Shown one piece after another: positions 45,589 to 56,631 of a stretch of DNA of 64,000 bases. Numbering within the stretch: the first letter of the stretch is position 1; each line of letters begins with the position of its first letter. The notes beneath the pieces were generated by a model, which was given only the letters and a program-made list of their open reading frames with translations, had not been told where the DNA came from and searched no databases. Source of the stretch: Onthophagus taurus. Its lineage: Eukaryota; Arthropoda; Insecta; Coleoptera; Scarabaeidae. The position numbers were made by a program, and so were the translations under genes. The stretch covers positions 22,692,001 to 22,756,000 of the forward strand of contig NC_091976.1 in NCBI RefSeq assembly GCF_036711975.1, in the 5' to 3' direction.

Positions 45589-47374
45589 GATTTTGATTGA
45601 GGTTTACAAGTATTTTTGCTATACAAGATTTTACTTGTAAGACACAATGATATTTAAACTTCAAATATTGTTTTCTCAAAAACTAAAAGTTATTTTTCAA
45701 AACGGGTTGGTTCATTGGGGAGAGGACACTCTTATTAACACTTTGGGAAAATTTCATACTCATATTCCAAGAAGTGAATTTTATACGAATTTTTAAAACT
45801 TAATCGGGGTAAATTACAAAATTCGAAAAAATTGTCCATTATTTCAAAAATTTGTTTCTCAAGAACTAAAAGTGATTTTTCAAAACTGCTTGTTGCATTA
45901 AAAAGAGGATATTTTAATTAACAATTGGTGATATTTCTACAAGGTTTCTTCAAGAAATTAATTTTATAGCGAATTTTGAAAATTATCCATGAAAATTGTA
46001 ACATCGAAAATTTGATCAAAACTTCAAATATTGTTTTCTTAAAAACTAAAAGTTATTTTTCAAAGCGGGTTGGTTCATTGGAAAGAGGACACTTTTATTA
46101 ACACTTTAGGAAATTTTCATACTCATATTCCAAAACGAGGATTTTATACGAATTTTTAAAACTTAATCGGCGAAAATTGCAAAATTCGAAAAAATTGTCG
46201 ATCATTTCAAAAATTTTGTTCTCAAAAACTGAAAGTGATTTTTCAAAACGGTTTTTTGCATTAAGAAGAGGATACTTTAGTTAATAATCGAAAGTGATTT
46301 TGATTGAGGTTTACAAGTATTTTTGCTATACAAGATTTTACTTGTAAGACACATTGATATTTAAAATTCAAGTATTGTTTTCTCAAAAACTAAAAGTTAT
46401 TTTGCAAAACGGGTTGGCTCATTGGAAAGAGGGCACTCTTATTATCACTATGGAACATTTTCATACTCATATTCCAAGAAGTGAATTTTATACGAATTTT
46501 TAAAACTTAATCGGCGTAAATTACAAAATTCGAAAAATTGTCGATTATTTCAAAAATTTGTTTCTCAAGAACTAAAAGTGATTTTTGAAAACTGCTTTTT
46601 GGATTAAAAAGAGGATACTTTAATTAATCATTGGTGATATTTCCACAAGGATCTTTCAAGGAATTAATTTTATAGCGAATTTTGAAAATTGCAACATCGA
46701 AAATTTTATCAAAACTTCAAATGTTGCTTTCTCAAAAACTAAAAGTTATTTTTCAAAACGGGTTGGTTCATTGGAAAGAGGACACTTTTATTAACACTTT
46801 GGGAAATTTTCATACTCATATTCCAAAAAGGGGATTTTATACGAATTTTTAAAACTTAATCGGCGAAAATTGCAAAATTCGAAAAAATTGTCGATCTGTT
46901 CAAAAATTTTTTTCTCAAAAACTAAAAGCGATTTCTCAAAACGGGTTGTTGCATTAAAAAGAGGATACTTTAATTAATAATTGGTGATATTTCTACAAGG
47001 ATCCTCCAAGAAATTAATTTTATAGCGAATTTTGAAAATTATCGATGAAAATTGCAACATCGAAAATTTGATCAAAACTTCAAATATTGTTTTCTCAAAA
47101 ACTACACGTTATTTTTCAAAACGGGTTGGTTCATTGGAAAGAGGACACTCTTATTAACACTTTGGGAAATTTTCATATTCATATTCCAAGAAGTGGATTT
47201 TATACGAATTTTTAAAACTAATCGGCGAAAATTGCAAAAGTCGAAAAAATTGTCGATTATTTCAAAATTTTATTTCTCAAAAATATTTGGTAACTATCCG
47301 GTATTCGGCCGGATTTAAAAATAGGCCGGATAGGCTGGAAACCGGATAGTTGCTGGATATCCGTTCCACCACTA
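45589..47374. mobile_element. satellite-bearing hAT-like copy 4, inverted
   Basis: The element runs opposite to copies 1-3. Its right end at 47374 is the inverted repeat CCGTTCCACCACTA with several CCGGATA motifs inside (47290-47360). The body (about 45657-47280) is the complement of the dimeric 362-bp satellite. A block of about 75 bp (TTTTGATTGAGGTTTACAAG...) occurs at 45589 and again at 46299, dividing the array into two parts. No transposase-like stretch remains and the other terminus was not found. Confidence 0.8.
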
Positions 47375-48960
47375 ATATATTCTAAACAATCTAAAATTCA
47401 ATACTTTTTGCGAAGAATTGTGAGTTAGCTAACTCCTTTATGAAGCTTTTTTTGAAAGAAGTAGATCACCATGACTTTGGCTGTAAAATGGTGGAAACTC
47501 GATGCCACCTTTCTTCTTGTTCAACAAATTTAGAATGTCTCAAGGTATTATGAATGATGTTACTGATGGTGCGGTTGGATTTGCCAATGTATCGATTTGG
47601 TTGGATGAGACAAGGTAAATTTATGAAGCACTTCAATGACCACTCCAAGCCATGACAGGAATCGCTAACTCTTCCCCTGCTCGATAATCATCGCATCTAT
47701 CAGTTGAAGCCATTGACGAAGCAGAACGCTGTAGTGCTAAGATGGATAAAAGTTATTTTACATGTAGACGTTATGATACTGATAACGACTATGATTCTGA
47801 TGCTGCATAAGTATAAATTTTGTTTCTGCATATGAGAGAAATCATTTACATTAAAGAATGTTTAATAACTTTTGCTACTCTTTAGCTTTTTATTGATTTT
47901 TCCATTTTTTTTGAAAATTTTCGGAGATGCCAAATAAAAAATCGAAGTTCTCATACCATAGAAAGTTATCTAGTGACATAAACTAACTATTGATATATAA
48001 AACCACGAGTAATGTTCTTCCACAAAAAGTTTTTTTGAACTTGTCCTTAAGATGTCCACTCTGTGGATCTTGATGTATCTTGATACATGCTAGGCTTCAT
48101 TAACTATGTACGTGCTTGTGAAGCGATCAATTCAAACTAGAATATATCTTTTCTCGTCGACGTTCGTCTGATCCAATGGAGCAAAAACACAACTAATTTG
48201 AACTAATCTTGCTCCAGTTATTAACATGGCAGACTTAGTAATTTGAAGCAAATGTCAAATTCGATACCAGTCTTTTATAAGACAATTTTATAAAACAAGA
48301 ACCTAGCGGTGACAATGTACCGTTAGGTTCTTGCAGTAGATTTTGCACCATGATCATTTCTAACCGTTTTTCGGCAGATCCTAGCCGTATGGTTATACGG
48401 ATTTCAAGTAGTCCTGGTATAATTTTGTAGACACATTCATATTCGAATTTGACAGCAACTGAAATACCTAGACACGGCTTGAAATAGCCTTAAGATTGCT
48501 GTCGAACTTGAACAACCAAGGTATTACCAAGCGAAAAGATTTTAGTAGTTGATACTTTCCCAAAAACAGAATGGACAAAAAAAATTGTCATTAGTCTACA
48601 TAAAAGTATATATGTAGTATTATCACAAAGCTTTTTCTTTGCAATTTCTTTATCTTCCGGAAGGTGAATAATATAACTTCAAAAATTCTTGTGTTTAAAT
48701 TCCCCCACATAAAACTAGTACATAAAAGTTTCTAATCTCCACGCAAAATCACTATAAATTTTTACCCTAGACTATAAAAATGCCCATAAAAGAACTCTAA
48801 CATTTTTTAACAAATAGCAAAATCGTTTTTCATCTCCACAACACCCTGTCAGTTTTCAATGAGTATACAAAGGGAGATGCCCTTAGGCACTCGGTGATTA
48901 TTAAAAGTATAATGTATTGTGCATCTCTACGTTGGGTGTTGTGACGATCCGAATGGGTTC
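47375..48960. other. intergenic DNA with old repeats
   Basis: No gene is seen. 48080-48107 is the inverse of 42551-42578. A 14-bp hairpin with one mismatch (AAGAACCTAGCGGT/ACCGTTAGGTTCTT) lies at about 48298-48334. A small acidic plus-strand stretch near 47700-47810 (RRYDTDNDYDSDA) may be a transposase edge but is unassignable. Confidence 0.4.
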
Positions 48961-49019
48961 GGAAACTTAGGGAATGAACGTGGAATGGAGTTTTCTGTCG
49001 CTGGGTAGAAGGGAAATCG

Positions 49020-49128
49020 ATGAAAACTTGCGCGTTGCAGCTGCTGATACTCCGGGCTTGCGCTGAAATTCAGTCTCGATTAATTCCACCACAGTTTCAT
49101 TCAAAAGCTACATATGTTGAGGTCAACG
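49020..49128 (+). CDS. candidate first coding exon, small secreted protein (tentative)
   Basis: An ATG at 49020 opens 36 codons (MKTCALQLLILRACAEIQ..., ending TYVEVN) up to the donor G|GTAATA. A strong acceptor (TTTTTATATTCCTTTTAG) at 50382 would continue the frame for only 11 more codons before a stop, giving a 47-residue protein. The local base composition is richer in GC than its surroundings. The hydrophobic stretch contains an arginine, so it is a weak signal peptide. It conflicts in space with the opposite-strand candidate at 49272-49464. Confidence 0.22.
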
Positions 49129-49271
49129 GTAATAATATAAGAGTCCAATTAAATTTTTTTTGAAAATATAATAAGTTATAAATAAAATAAAATATTTCAC
49201 TTTCCTTAGAGTCTTTATAAAAACTAAAATTATTTAAGTTAATAAAGATAAGATAACGTAAAGAACATCAT

Positions 49272-49464
49272 AAAACCGTGGTGGATTTAACTAGATTCGG
49301 ATCAACAACTCCGGGTTCTGGTCCTTTCCAAGTTTAGGTTTAGTGCAACGACCGGATTCATCCAAAATAGAACCCGCGTGCATTTCCGAAGTGAAAGTGG
49401 TCACCACAAAGCTTAAGATCATGAGACAATAACCGAGATATATTTTTTTCTTTCCGTCATCACC
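49272..49464 (-). CDS. candidate terminal exon of a small membrane or secreted protein (tentative)
   Basis: On the minus strand a good acceptor (TATTTTCGTTGCAG) is followed by 63 open codons ending TAG. The peptide begins GDDGKKKIYLGYCLMIL, continues through a hydrophobic segment SFVVTTFTSEMHA, and then a polar tail with GRCTKPKLGKDQNPELL. It reads like a signal or anchor followed by a short peptide. A possible upstream exon near 50390 (ATGGTCG|GTACAA) would supply a start in the right phase, but the donor is poor. It is not recognised as any family. Confidence 0.3.
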
Positions 49465-52400
49465 CCCTGCAACGAAAATAGTTCATTTCCTTTTGGTGGG
49501 CGATCGAAAACGAGTTCACGTCGATTTCATGCTCCCTCATATATCCACAGTAAGAGGTAAGAAAAAAATCTTTTAAGGAATTTTAATACGACAAATTGGA
49601 TCAAAAAGGAAACCTAAAAAAATTGATTTTGTTTTCGCGTTATGCCGCGATTAATACAGTTTTATCTTGTAAGTTTGTTGACTTTATGATAAAATCATAT
49701 ATTATTTGATATTGTTTTTATTTTTACTTTTTTGAATGTTACTTAAGGAGGTTGCAACTTAATTAATAAACATTTCCTATTATATCGCCTTGATTTAAAA
49801 TTCTCTTTGCAATTCAGAAAAGTCAAGAGCAAGGTACGTGGTAAATCTATTGCCAGTTGACCCGACTTAAGTAATATCCCTCGTCATAATAAAGTTACTT
49901 GCACACATGTTTTATAACACGCAAGGCGAGCTTTTAAAATGTCAACCGAGTCGCATAGAATACATTTATTTTATACGCTCGCCTATATAAAATATTGTGA
50001 CATCACTCTCCTTGACGCAAATTTATTTTTCTTGGAGGTTTTAAGGCGGTTTTAATTTACTCCATATAAAATTCATCACCATTGCAAATATTTAACAATC
50101 ACGTTTTTTTTCTGTCACATTGTGATTCAAATATCTTCTTTATCTTGTTTGTTAGATATTTTATTTTTAGGTCGCCGAAAAAATATTGATAAATCTCTTG
50201 TAAACATCCCTCGAAAAACGTGTCATCAAATAGAATATTGTTATCGAAAAATTTCTTATCTCCACAACCAACCCCCCACAAAAATGGTTGTTAAAAATAG
50301 ATAAATTTTCTATGAATAAATAAAACTTTTCAATGAGTATTAATGAATTCCTTTCGCTTCGTCATTTTTATATTCCTTTTAGGGGTTGTACCGACCATGC
50401 ACAATGTTAATGTGTAAAGCAGCTGCTCGGAAACCCACCACACCATAAAAACGGACCCACCCTAGTCGTTTTGCCGCTTGATGGACAGAGTTGAGCACCG
50501 TTCAGATTGCTAAATAATACAATTATTTACTCTACCACGTAATTTTAAAGAGCGTTTAAAACTTAAATAGACTTAAAACCCGCATCGGTTAGAATAAACA
50601 AAGAGAAAGAGAGGTGTTTTTGGCGAAGATCCAAAATAGTTCTTGTTGAGTTGGTAGACGGAAAGGAGCCTTCCTTAAGGAATCTCAATAATTTTAAACA
50701 ACAAGGAAAATAAAAATACATGTTGCTTTGAAGTATTTTTTTTAAGACGGAAGTTAAAATTATTAATAAACAACGTTAAAATAAAACTTCTTGGTTTTAT
50801 TTTTCTGTATGTTGTTAAAAATGTTCGTGTGGGGTTGTGGCGGAAAAGGAACGATGAAAAAATAAACGTGGCGTTTAAATTTATGCCCTTTGCATTCCCG
50901 TATGGTCTCCGAAAGGGGCGTGCCCTTGGCTCGTGCTATGTTCAAGCTAAAGAGCAAAGAAGGGGGAATTACCAAGTGAGAACAGGGTTGGACTAAATTG
51001 CAAAAGTTTTGTCGTTTATAACTTCGGTAATAACATTTAAATTAAACCGAGAAAATGAAATATAAAAAAAACAAAATTTAAATATCACTTATTTTATTAA
51101 CACTTTTAGATTTATACCCACAAAGAATTTTTCCCATCAATTTTCGTTTAATACGGTTCTTATTTAGTAGGGTCCACGAGAACCACCCCAAAGTGTGCCC
51201 ATACTACTGACACACACACTCACACACACAAATAATACCGATTCAGAACACATATACAGAGGCACAGATGTCGGTGGGGTCTCGAATACAGAATCTAGAC
51301 TATCTTCAGAAGTACGATGTGTTTCAAACATTGATCCCGGTTTTCAGTACATTTTAAGCTGTTTTAAATAATAATATTATGAACAAAAAATATAAGTGAT
51401 ATAATGATTTAAAAATAAGTGATTATGTTAATTTTATTACCAAAAATATGGATTAACTAAAGAAATAGTAAAAACAACACCATGTAAGTAAAATTTTTTT
51501 TATTTAGAAATTGTATCTTAACGTTATAACTTAGAAAGGAAGAAAATCTACGTCACCAGATAAACATTTATCAATTTCTATTAAAACAATCATTTTTCTC
51601 TAACTCTAAGATTTAAACTTTCCTTTAACAATTCGTTTTACGCCCACTTTTCACGCCTTTAATAACAAACACATTAGGAGAATGGAAAATGGAAAATCTT
51701 CGCGCGAGATAACTCCACCTATTATTTGTTAACGACCATAGAAACGCTTTCGTCTCTCATATACGTGGTAATCGTGTTTTTTTTAAATAAAAATCAAAAT
51801 AGAAAGTGTGAGGGACAGAGGAAATACCAAGATGGTAATAATGTCAAATAGATGCGTTTTCATTTTAAAAAATGGGATGGTTAAAGTTATTGTAAAAAGT
51901 CGATTTAAAATAAATATTTAAAACATCAGAATTTGTTGGGAATAATGTTGGTTAATCAAATAGTTTTGACACATCCAAATTTTATTCGCAATCGAATTAG
52001 AATGTTTATCCATAAAGAGTAGTATATGTAAGCAATTCATAATAGGGATTGGCATATATTTTTTGTCATATAGTTTATGGATTCCTTTCCTGTTTTTTTT
52101 TTAATAAATTTACAAGCTTCTGCTTTTCTAATAATATTGAACAGTAGAATTGAGTCATTTGTGCAAAACCACACCCGAATGATTGTGCTGGTCGCGATTC
52201 GAGTTAAGCTTTCAGAATCAGTATCCGGCATATCTATCCGGCCATTATGATTACAATTTCTGGTGCATTTCTGAAGTGTTACCCTACATTGCCACATTAT
52301 TGAGATATTTGAATAAAAATGAAATTAATAAGAAAACTCATAAGATATGTCAACTTATTTGGATCCAAGATACAAAATGAACTTTTTTGAGGCTGATTTC

Positions 52401-52862
52401 TCTAGGATCTATTTGATGTTATGCTGAGTTGTTATTGAACAGGTATCTGACAAGATATAAGGTTGAGATGGAGATGAAGATTCTTTCGTGTTGCATACAT
52501 ACTCATATTCAACCAAATTTTATAATCATTACAATAACTGAGCGTATTTCTTTCCAAAATTTGTGATCTCCTGAACGAACCTTTATGTAGCTAATAAAAA
52601 TGGTCACAATTTAATTGCCTTCTTCTTTCTGCTTTGATCTATTACTCTTGATAATCACACTAATAAATATATTGTGTTTAATATTGCAACTATGCAAAAA
52701 TTCTGTTCTAATTTTGACTATGAATTTTAGCTAGAGCTTGAAGGGTAAAGTCGAATAATACAAAGTAGAGTAAACCCAGACAACAAAAGCATTAAAGATC
52801 GCAGGGTGTCTCAGGCAATCATTTTGAAGACACAAATATCTGCAAGTAGAGTAAAGTGAAAA
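49465..52862. other. unassigned region with GC-richer islands
   Basis: No confident gene. GC-richer islands at 50380-50510 and 51150-51350 stand out from the AT-rich surroundings and might be exons, UTRs or promoters of a gene I could not reconstruct. The second island includes an antisense 55-codon frame starting MFETHRTSEDSLDS and a CA microsatellite. Confidence 0.35.
51210..51231 (+). repeat. CA microsatellite
   Basis: About eleven CA units with one interruption (CACT). Confidence 0.85.
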
Positions 52863-52950
52863 TACAGGGTGTTTCTGTAAATCGTGGCATAATTATAATT
52901 ACAAATACTAGAGTAGAAATGATGACGATCCTTGTAAAAATTTTAGATCT
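52863..52950 (+). repeat. dispersed repeat starting TACAGGGTGTTTCTG, copy 2
   Basis: Homologous to 40586-40690 in the same orientation. Adjacent sequence to 53650 contains unrecognised antisense frames (53247-53011 and 53650-53432). Confidence 0.6.
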
Positions 52951-53336
52951 AAACCCATAAATAGCTACTTTGGCAAACAGTGCAATGTTATTATAAAAAA
53001 TCGTTTGAGATCACTTTTGATTACGTATGGTTGTGTGATTGCACCACCACACGTCGTATTTTGAAATAGGTAGTACTTTTCTGTTGCATTTTCTACAAAC
53101 TAACACTTTCAATTGACCAAATTTTGCACAAGCATTCATCAAAAACATTATGACATACAAATTCTCACAATTTGTCGTGTCATTATAGAGAGTTAATCTA
53201 TCAATTTTGCATAAAAACGAGTGTGACTTTAATGTAGGCCACTCCACTTAATTAGTTGAATGAATACATATACAAGCATCATTAAACATTTATTATTATC
53301 ATGAAAACATCAGAACATTTTTTCTGACATTATTTT

Positions 53337-53560
53337 TGCCAGTATAGAGTAGGAGTGCTGTTAAGACCAATATCGTCACCCATAATTTGGTAACCTTTTT
53401 CTTCGTGGTCTTCATTGAAAACATAAACTTTCTATGTTATAAACGTAACGTTTTCAAGGCATAATGGTTGATTAAGTTTCAAATCGTCATCTTTCTCAAC
53501 TTCAGAATCCTTCAAGGTCATCATTTTATTATCTTTTAAGTGAAAACATTTCCAAAATCC
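53337..53560 (-). repeat. duplicated unrecognised sequence, copy 1
   Basis: Shares with 54183-54345 the phrases AATATCGTCACCCATAAT, CCTTTTTCTTC and TTCTATGTTATAAA in the same order. Antisense frames run through it (such as YVPKLLKKRNKKKIKW) but resemble no family I know. It is probably part of a low-copy transposon. Confidence 0.55.
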
Positions 53561-53834
53561 CATAAAGTAATGTTTTCCCAACAATTGGAGCATAAGCGTC
53601 CATTTAATCTTTTTCTTATTGCGCTTTTTTAGTAACTTTGGGACATACATTACTGTTTAACCTCATCATACCACAAGAGTTTGTTTTATTTTGGAAGAAG
53701 TAAGTAGACTAAGCCAGTAAAATATACTAATTATCAGTATAACGATATTGATGCAGATACCTTGTATAAACCTTTATGCAGATTGCAAATAAGGTTCCAT
53801 GCCAGTACAGATTAGAGTTGCTGTTAAGATCAAT

Positions 53835-54141
53835 AAGTAAATGCGACTATTCGGGGTGTACGGTCCAGGTTTTAATTAAAGAAACAACTTATTAAAAAGC
53901 TAATATTTCGGTTATTTATTGTAACCTTCCTGAGAGCATTTTTTATTGTTGTTTTTTGAAACTAACAATTGTGTTAATTATGATGATGTTTTTCGGTTGT
54001 TCTACAATTGTTAGTTTCAAAAAACAACAATAAAAAATGCTCTGAGGAAGGTTACAATAAATAACCGAAATATTAGCTTTTTAAAAAGTTGTTTCTTTAA
54101 TTAAAACCTGGACCGTACACCCCGAATAGTCGCATTTACTT
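53835..54141. mobile_element. long-hairpin foldback element
   Basis: The left arm (AAGTAAATGCGACTATTCGG... to AAACTAACAATTGT) and right arm are near-perfect complements of about 137 bp, separated by about 30 bases near 53975-54000. There is no coding capacity. It sits between the two duplicated blocks at 53337 and 54183, so it probably inserted into that repeat. Confidence 0.85.
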
Positions 54142-54182
54142 GTTGCTCACTTGTATCGGTCGTAGATACTTCTTTTCCGAAT

Positions 54183-54345
54183 CGTTAAGATCAATATCGT
54201 CACCCATAATCTGATAACCTTTTTCTTCTCGATCTTCATTGAAACCATTGACCTTCTATGTTATAAATGCAATGTTTTCAAGACTTTCTCAACTTCAAAA
54301 TTCGCTAAGATGATGATCATGATTTATTTTGGAAGAAAAGTACAA
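54183..54345 (-). repeat. duplicated unrecognised sequence, copy 2
   Basis: Partner of 53337-53560, with a deletion relative to it. Confidence 0.5.
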
Positions 54346-54469
54346 GGCTATTAACCTGGATGCAGATAAGGTTCCAAGAGACTTTTTACGATAGAGGTTG
54401 CGTTTGAGAACACTTGCGACCGAGGCAGTGAGGTTTTGATACAATTAAATCATCGTTTCTTCGCTCTAA

Positions 54470-55541
54470 TAGGCCCCATACACTTGCAAACAAATTCCGC
54501 AAACTAATGTTGCACAACAGGTTATTGTGCAAAAAACCCAACCCATACACTATACACAATTGTATACAAACTTCAAACTTGCTTGTGTTGTGTGCACATG
54601 GAAACATGCCATCTGGCGAAGCAGCCTGGTTAGCTATAATAATTGCGTCGGAAGATGGTGTTAGAAGCAGAGTATGGATGAGAGTGGTTAAAGATGATCT
54701 TCTGTTACTTGCAGTAACAGTGCTAGGTAGCGCTAGTTAGCATTAGATATCACTCGGTTGTATATTTTTATTGAATTAAAACTAGTAGTCTGAAGACGCA
54801 TGGCTAAACCAGAAACTTTCTAGTTCTAGGTCTAGTGTTAGTTTTAATTTTGCACTAGCACTATCACTAGAGCTAACATAAGACCTAGGACTAGAATCAT
54901 TCGAGTTTAGCCGGCTTGAGAGACGTGCGGCTATATCCGAATGTTTCTGGATCTAGGTCTAGTGTTAGTTAAAGTTTTAATTGTTATTCAGCGTAAGATT
55001 GTGCTATATTTTTATTGAATGAAAAGTACCTACAACTAACACTAGACCTAGAACCAGAAACATTCGGGTTTAGCCGTGCGTCTCTTAAGACGGTCGAAAA
55101 CTCAGGATTATCATAAGGACGTCACTTTTTTCCAAGCAAAACTTTTCCTTTGCAAAACTATCCAATACCTGTACTATTAAACTGTGTTATATTTTATGAC
55201 GGACAGTACAAGTGCACAGTAGTTTGGTAACTATGGGTACTGTATTCATATATTGCGAGTTATATGAAATTCCCGGTACAAAAACAAGACACAATATTGA
55301 GAAAAGCAATATCAACACCTACTAACACACGTGAAGAGAAACCGTCGTTATTGCAGAATATGTTGCACAAACCTCATACACAATACAATTGGTTGAGCAA
55401 CGAATGGCGTTGCGCAACTAATTTCAAACAATTTTGAATTTCTGCAACCAGTTGCGTAACGCATCAACTAACACCATACACTACACAATTTTTGCAAAAC
55501 AGCGATTGTTGCGCAATTTGTTTGAAGGTGTATGGGGCCTA
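54470..55541 (+). mobile_element. PIF/Harbinger-like element with TAA target duplication
   Basis: Inverted ends start TAGGCCCCATACAC and agree at 25 of 27 positions. TAA flanks both sides (54467-54469 and 55542-55544), as expected for PIF/Harbinger. Inside the left end a plus-strand frame (54507-54740) ends with MRVVKDDLLLLAVTVLGS, followed by stops. This may be the beginning of a Harbinger-type ORF. The centre is replaced by an inverted repeat (54794-55084), so the copy is non-autonomous. Sub-terminal sequences at both ends are rich in TTGCGCAA-type words. Confidence 0.75.
54794..55084. mobile_element. nested inverted repeat with CTAGGTCTAGTGTTAG units
   Basis: The outer arms (AGACGCATGGCTAAACC... 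and ...GGGTTTAGCCGTGCGTCT) are inverted. The word TCTAGGTCTAGTGTTAG appears on the plus strand at about 54824 and 54952 and inverted at about 55032, so the interior is itself rearranged. It looks like a second MITE inside the Harbinger-like element. Confidence 0.65.
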
Positions 55542-55559
55542 TAAGGTTATTCCAGGTCG

Positions 55560-55860
55560 TTAGCTGCTGAGGAGTTGTCTCTGCCGAAAGTGACTCCAGC
55601 TAACTTAATGATAGAGAAATAATTTTTTTAACCTTATTAAGCCGAGGCGCTACAATTGATCCCACATCAATACAAAATTAGGCAACACACATTGCAGTGC
55701 CTCGACCACAAGCGACATCGGTTTTTAATCAGTCCTAAAGTAATCCCATGTCGTTGGATTGATATAATATCAAGTGTAGTGCCTCGGCCGTAAGTGACCT
55801 CGGCTAAGTGAATGACTGAAAATGAATCATCCAACCTTATTAAGTGAAGGAGTTACAGTG
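55560..55860 (+). repeat. degenerate tandem repeat, about 203 bp
   Basis: ACCTTATTAAG occurs at 55631 and 55834, each preceded by a GCC..AAGTGAC..CGGCTAA-like block. A third related fragment (TGCGACCGAGGCAGTGAGG) lies left of the Harbinger-like element at about 54415. The element may therefore have inserted into this repeat. Confidence 0.5.
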
Positions 55861-56244
55861 AAAATCTTCTATTGTCCAATTTTATATTAATGTGAGATTA
55901 ATTGAATTCCAAATGAATGATTTTAAGGTTTAAATTAATTATGTTTCAATTAACACGTAAAAGTTAATATTAATCGATAAAGATAATAATAATAAATTTT
56001 TAATCGGTTTAAAATTAATCGAGTTTTAGAATGGATATTAATCTAAATAACTATTAATTTGCGTGTTAAAAACTTTCTCGATGTCGAGTTAAAAGTGAAA
56101 ATTTAAATTAGATAATAACACGTCGGATGGTTAAAGACAGAAAATGTTCACTTCATAGTCACGCCGTTCGTTTTGCTACTTTTTAGTTCTAAGAACGCTT
56201 TCTGCGCGCTTTAACAAATTTACTATTTCATTTAGTTTTTTTTT

Positions 56245-56631
56245 GTGTTGATCTTTTTTCTTGAAGCGATTTCCGCGTTATTTAAACGTGCAACGACCAA
56301 AAGGACACCCTTTTACCTAATAAATCTAAACGAAACGGTCGATAATTTAACATTTCGCCTCCGACAACTTTCAGATCGGTATCATTTGATCGATCCCCGG
56401 GTAAAATTGATAGACAATGAAAGCTCAGTGCGCGGTTTTCTAACGGACTTTGTGACCGTTACACATGTTAATCCGGAAACTTTTTCGCGCTTCGGTATAG
56501 GTTTACACCACATAATGGATCCAGTACAGTTAGGATCACTTTTTTCCTGTACAAACTTGCGAACGACTACGTGGAAAGAGATTTACATAGAGATGGCGTA
56601 TACCCAGTATCATTACGTAGAGGAACGTTAA
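56245..56631 (+). CDS. orphan 128-codon ORF, unidentified
   Basis: An intact frame of 128 codons in locally balanced base composition, unlike the AT-rich DNA around it. It contains LFKRATTKRTPFYLINLN near the start, then a predominantly polar globular-looking sequence (LRQLSDRYHLIDPRVKLID, HHIMDPVQLGSLFSC), ending YHYVEER. It has no signal peptide and no splice site is evident. I recognise no family. Possible explanations are a host gene exon, a transposon ORF or an endogenous viral fragment; the sequence alone does not decide. Confidence 0.4.
   Translation: MLIFFLEAISALFKRATTKRTPFYLINLNETVDNLTFRLRQLSDRYHLIDPRVKLIDNESSVRGFLTDFVTVTHVNPETFSRFGIGLHHIMDPVQLGSLFSCTNLRTTTWKEIYIEMAYTQYHYVEER

Noticed and set aside
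51180-51350. 55-codon minus-strand frame starting MFETHRTSEDSLDS
   Set aside because: Half of it is translated CA microsatellite (VCVSVCV), so it is probably non-coding.
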